Part shown: piece by piece, positions 62,402 through 64,000 of the stretch
Position numbering within the stretch: position 1 is the first letter of the stretch
Layout: every line of letters begins with the position of its first letter
From: an uncultured Lewinella sp.
GTDB lineage: Bacteria > Bacteroidota > Bacteroidia > Chitinophagales > Saprospiraceae
Direction: 5' to 3'
Assembly (NCBI GenBank): GCA_937873655.1
Contig: CALMYQ010000021.1
Location: forward strand, 99,157-163,156
Length of the DNA stretch: 64,000 bases
Position numbers and translations under genes: made by a program
Notes under the pieces: model-generated
The model's input: the letters and a program-made list of their open reading frames with translations, nothing else
Told to the model about the DNA's origin: nothing
The model's database searches: none

Positions 62402-62947
62402 ATGGGCGGCCCGAAGGATGCACCGCAAAATGAGCAAAATGGCATGACCAAACAGCAGATCTTTCTCGCTGACAATTTGCGCTATTTGCGCAAGCAACAA
62501 AACCTGAGTCAGGAAGAACTGGCTTCCAAGGTTGGCCTGAACCGCGGTAACGTCGCCTCTTATGAAAACGGAACAGCCGAGCCCAAATTGTGCAATTTGC
62601 TCAAGTTGGCCGATATTTTCGGCGTTTCCATGTCGGATATGATATTGAAGGACCTCAGCCGCTATCAACACACCAACGGGCAATACCCCGTCCTGTGCAA
62701 GGAAAAGCTGGCCAAACTGGAATTCCTGCTCCAGGAAACCGTGACCCTGCGGGAATTCCTGGAAGGCCTCAGCAAGTGCACGGAATACAACAAGAACAAA
62801 CTGGAAGACGATCAGCTTTCCAACGAAGTCCGGTTCATGATCCACTGTTCGGACCAGATTTTTGAAGCGGCCGTCAAGTTGCTGACCCACAACCAGGAAT
62901 TGCTCAGTTTCTTTCCCTCGGATGTTCCCTTTCCTCAGTCAGCCTGA
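62402..62947 (+). CDS. XRE-family transcriptional regulator
   Basis: This 181-residue protein has an XRE helix-turn-helix: FLADNLRYLRKQQNLSQEEL, then ASKVGLNRGNVASYENGTAE, and a C-terminal helical region (FLLQETVTLREFLEGLSKCT). The ATG at 62444 (MTKQQIFLADNL) is an equally good start. It is divergent from the sigma factor. What it controls cannot be read here. Confidence 0.8.
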   Translation: MGGPKDAPQNEQNGMTKQQIFLADNLRYLRKQQNLSQEELASKVGLNRGNVASYENGTAEPKLCNLLKLADIFGVSMSDMILKDLSRYQHTNGQYPVLCKEKLAKLEFLLQETVTLREFLEGLSKCTEYNKNKLEDDQLSNEVRFMIHCSDQIFEAAVKLLTHNQELLSFFPSDVPFPQSA

Positions 62948-63023
62948 CCATTTCGTAAAATGACGACCGGGTTGCCTTGCTTTTCTCCCGGTAAAGGGCT
63001 ATTTTTATCGGCGTAATCATCCC

Positions 63024-63941
63024 ATGAACATGAAACGAATTGCTGCGCTGGCCATTTGCTGGGCAATTTACGCCCTCCCTCTATTCTCCAATCAGGACGA
63101 TATTTTCATTAACGCAAGTTTCGAAGAAGTGCGCACCCTTGCCGGAAAGGAAGGGAAATTATTCCTGGTCCATTTCCGGGCGAGTTGGTGCATGCCCTGC
63201 CTGTGGATGGAAGAGAACACTTTTTCCGACGAATCGGTAGCCGATTATCTGCGCCGGAATTACGTATCGCTGAAGGTGGACATCGACGATGCCGCCGGCC
63301 GGGCGCTGCAAAAGCGGTTTGACGTCAACGCCCTCCCGACGATCCTGGTCTTCAGCGCGCAAGGCCAGCTGCTCGACCGCCTGGACGCCGCATTGGAACC
63401 CCAGCCTTTTCGCCGCTACCTGGAAAGGTTCAACCAACCCCGGCACCGCATCGGTCAGGGATACGCCGACACCGGCCCCGTACTGGCCACGCCTGTCGCC
63501 CGGTTGCCCGTATACCGCCCTCCGCTGATCCCGGAGAATGATCCGCAGCCGGCTCCACAGTCCGCTCAACCCGTTGCAAATCACCCGCCGGCCAGGCCCG
63601 CGCTGCTGAACGGCGGTTATGCGCCGCCATCCGCCGGCCGGCCCGAGGCGCCGCAACATTATGAAGCGTCAACCACCCCGAGTTTTACCCCCAGAAGCGA
63701 TAAGGTCTTTTCCATCCAGCTCGGCATATTCTCGGATTACCCAAATGCCCTTCGCGCGGTTGCCGGGTACGAAAACCGGTTCAAGGAACACGAAGTGCAA
63801 TTGATCGCCTTCCGGCAGGACGGCAAGCTCGTCTACCGGATCCTGATCGGCCGGTTCGGATTGCTCAGCAAAGCCGAAGACTACCTCTTGTACCTCAACC
63901 GGAACGACGTGCGCGGGATTATCCGGGAGATCGGGAAATAA
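63024..63941 (+). CDS. Exported thioredoxin-SPOR fusion protein
   Basis: This 305-residue protein has a signal peptide (MNMKRIAALAICWAIYALPL), then a thioredoxin-like domain with CMPC at residues 56-59 (RASWCMPCLWMEENTF) and the conserved cis-Pro region NALPTILVFSA. A Pro-rich linker (about 150-225) joins it to a C-terminal SPOR domain (FSIQLGIFSDYPNALRAVAG, KLVYRILIGRFG). SPOR domains bind denuded peptidoglycan, so a disulfide enzyme may be held at the division site. This pairing is unusual. Confidence 0.83.
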   Translation: MNMKRIAALAICWAIYALPLFSNQDDIFINASFEEVRTLAGKEGKLFLVHFRASWCMPCLWMEENTFSDESVADYLRRNYVSLKVDIDDAAGRALQKRFDVNALPTILVFSAQGQLLDRLDAALEPQPFRRYLERFNQPRHRIGQGYADTGPVLATPVARLPVYRPPLIPENDPQPAPQSAQPVANHPPARPALLNGGYAPPSAGRPEAPQHYEASTTPSFTPRSDKVFSIQLGIFSDYPNALRAVAGYENRFKEHEVQLIAFRQDGKLVYRILIGRFGLLSKAEDYLLYLNRNDVRGIIREIGK

Positions 63942-63942
63942 A

Positions 63943-64000
63943 GTTGTAAGTCGTAAGTCGTAAGTTGTAAGTCGTAAGTTGTAAGTCGTAAGTTGTAAGT
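63943..64000. repeat. Heptamer array (GTAAGTT/GTAAGTC family), truncated by the window end
   Basis: About eight units alternating GTTGTAA and GTCGTAA run from just after the thioredoxin-SPOR stop to the edge of the window. It is in the same family as the arrays at 8761, 10122 and 28036. Only the left arm is visible, so I cannot tell whether a complementary arm follows. Confidence 0.8.

Overview
The window reads as a chromosomal segment of a Bacteroidota bacterium, most likely a Saprospirales/Lewinella-type marine or sludge organism. Several secreted proteins end in type IX secretion (T9SS) sorting domains, both type A and the gliding-motility type B form. Promoters fit the Bacteroidota pattern (TTG, about 20 bases, TAnnTTTG), and Shine-Dalgarno sites are not evident. 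The window also has an ExbB-ExbD-ExbD-TonB operon, BlaI/BlaR1 pairs, a NagB-PIG-L fusion and YceI proteins. The lineage is inferred from gene content only. I see no rRNA, prophage or CRISPR array, and one tRNA.

Layout. 1-5 kb: the end of a secreted vanadium haloperoxidase, then three same-strand envelope genes (a protein with an effector-associated-like domain and one membrane segment, a coiled-coil exported protein, an IPT/TIG lipoprotein). 5-10 kb: an outer-membrane protein, BlaI/BlaR1 pair 1, a LolA-like protein and a small membrane protein. 10-18 kb: a T9SS-exported beta-propeller and a 2015-residue M43 metalloprotease/adhesin. 18-21 kb: BlaR1/BlaI pair 2, whose BlaR1 carries a long tandem-repeat domain. 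21-24 kb: YceI, porin, YceI. 24-31 kb: a lone UvrD/AddA-like helicase and the TonB-ExbBD energy operon. 31-38 kb: RuvC, a membrane protein, a DUF3108 protein, and an amino-sugar locus (NagB fusion, ROK kinase, divergent LacI regulator). 38-42 kb: redoxin, a conserved protein of unknown role, an M48 lipoprotein protease. 42-43.2 kb: a CAT-anticodon tRNA followed by debris (a 98-bp inverted-repeat element, an integrase tail, a methyltransferase tail). 43-52 kb: acetyltransferase, class III cyclase, XdhC, and a three-gene planctomycete-type cytochrome/DUF1501/DUF1553 operon. 52-64 kb: a BNR-repeat T9SS protein, Gfo/Idh/MocA oxidoreductase, penicillin-acylase family protein, sugar isomerase-like protein, DUF3293, ATP-dependent DNA ligase, ECF sigma factor, XRE regulator and a thioredoxin-SPOR fusion.

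Three regulatory patterns stand out. (1) Both blaI genes carry the same dyad, ACTA(A/T)-N4-(A/T)TAGT, in the same position relative to the -33 element; locus 2 has three copies exactly 20 bp apart. (2) A GTGTnCGnACACGG dyad with the central CG typical of LacI operators lies between the amino-sugar operon and its divergent LacI gene. It recurs twice, 32 bp apart, in front of a promoter-terminator unit at 24.5-24.7 kb with no convincing protein, a candidate LacI-controlled small RNA. (3) Short tandem arrays of 7-9-bp units, in at least four sequence families, fill many intergenic gaps. Four of the five roomy convergent gene junctions hold one, usually with both orientations so that they can fold into hairpins; they may serve as terminators.
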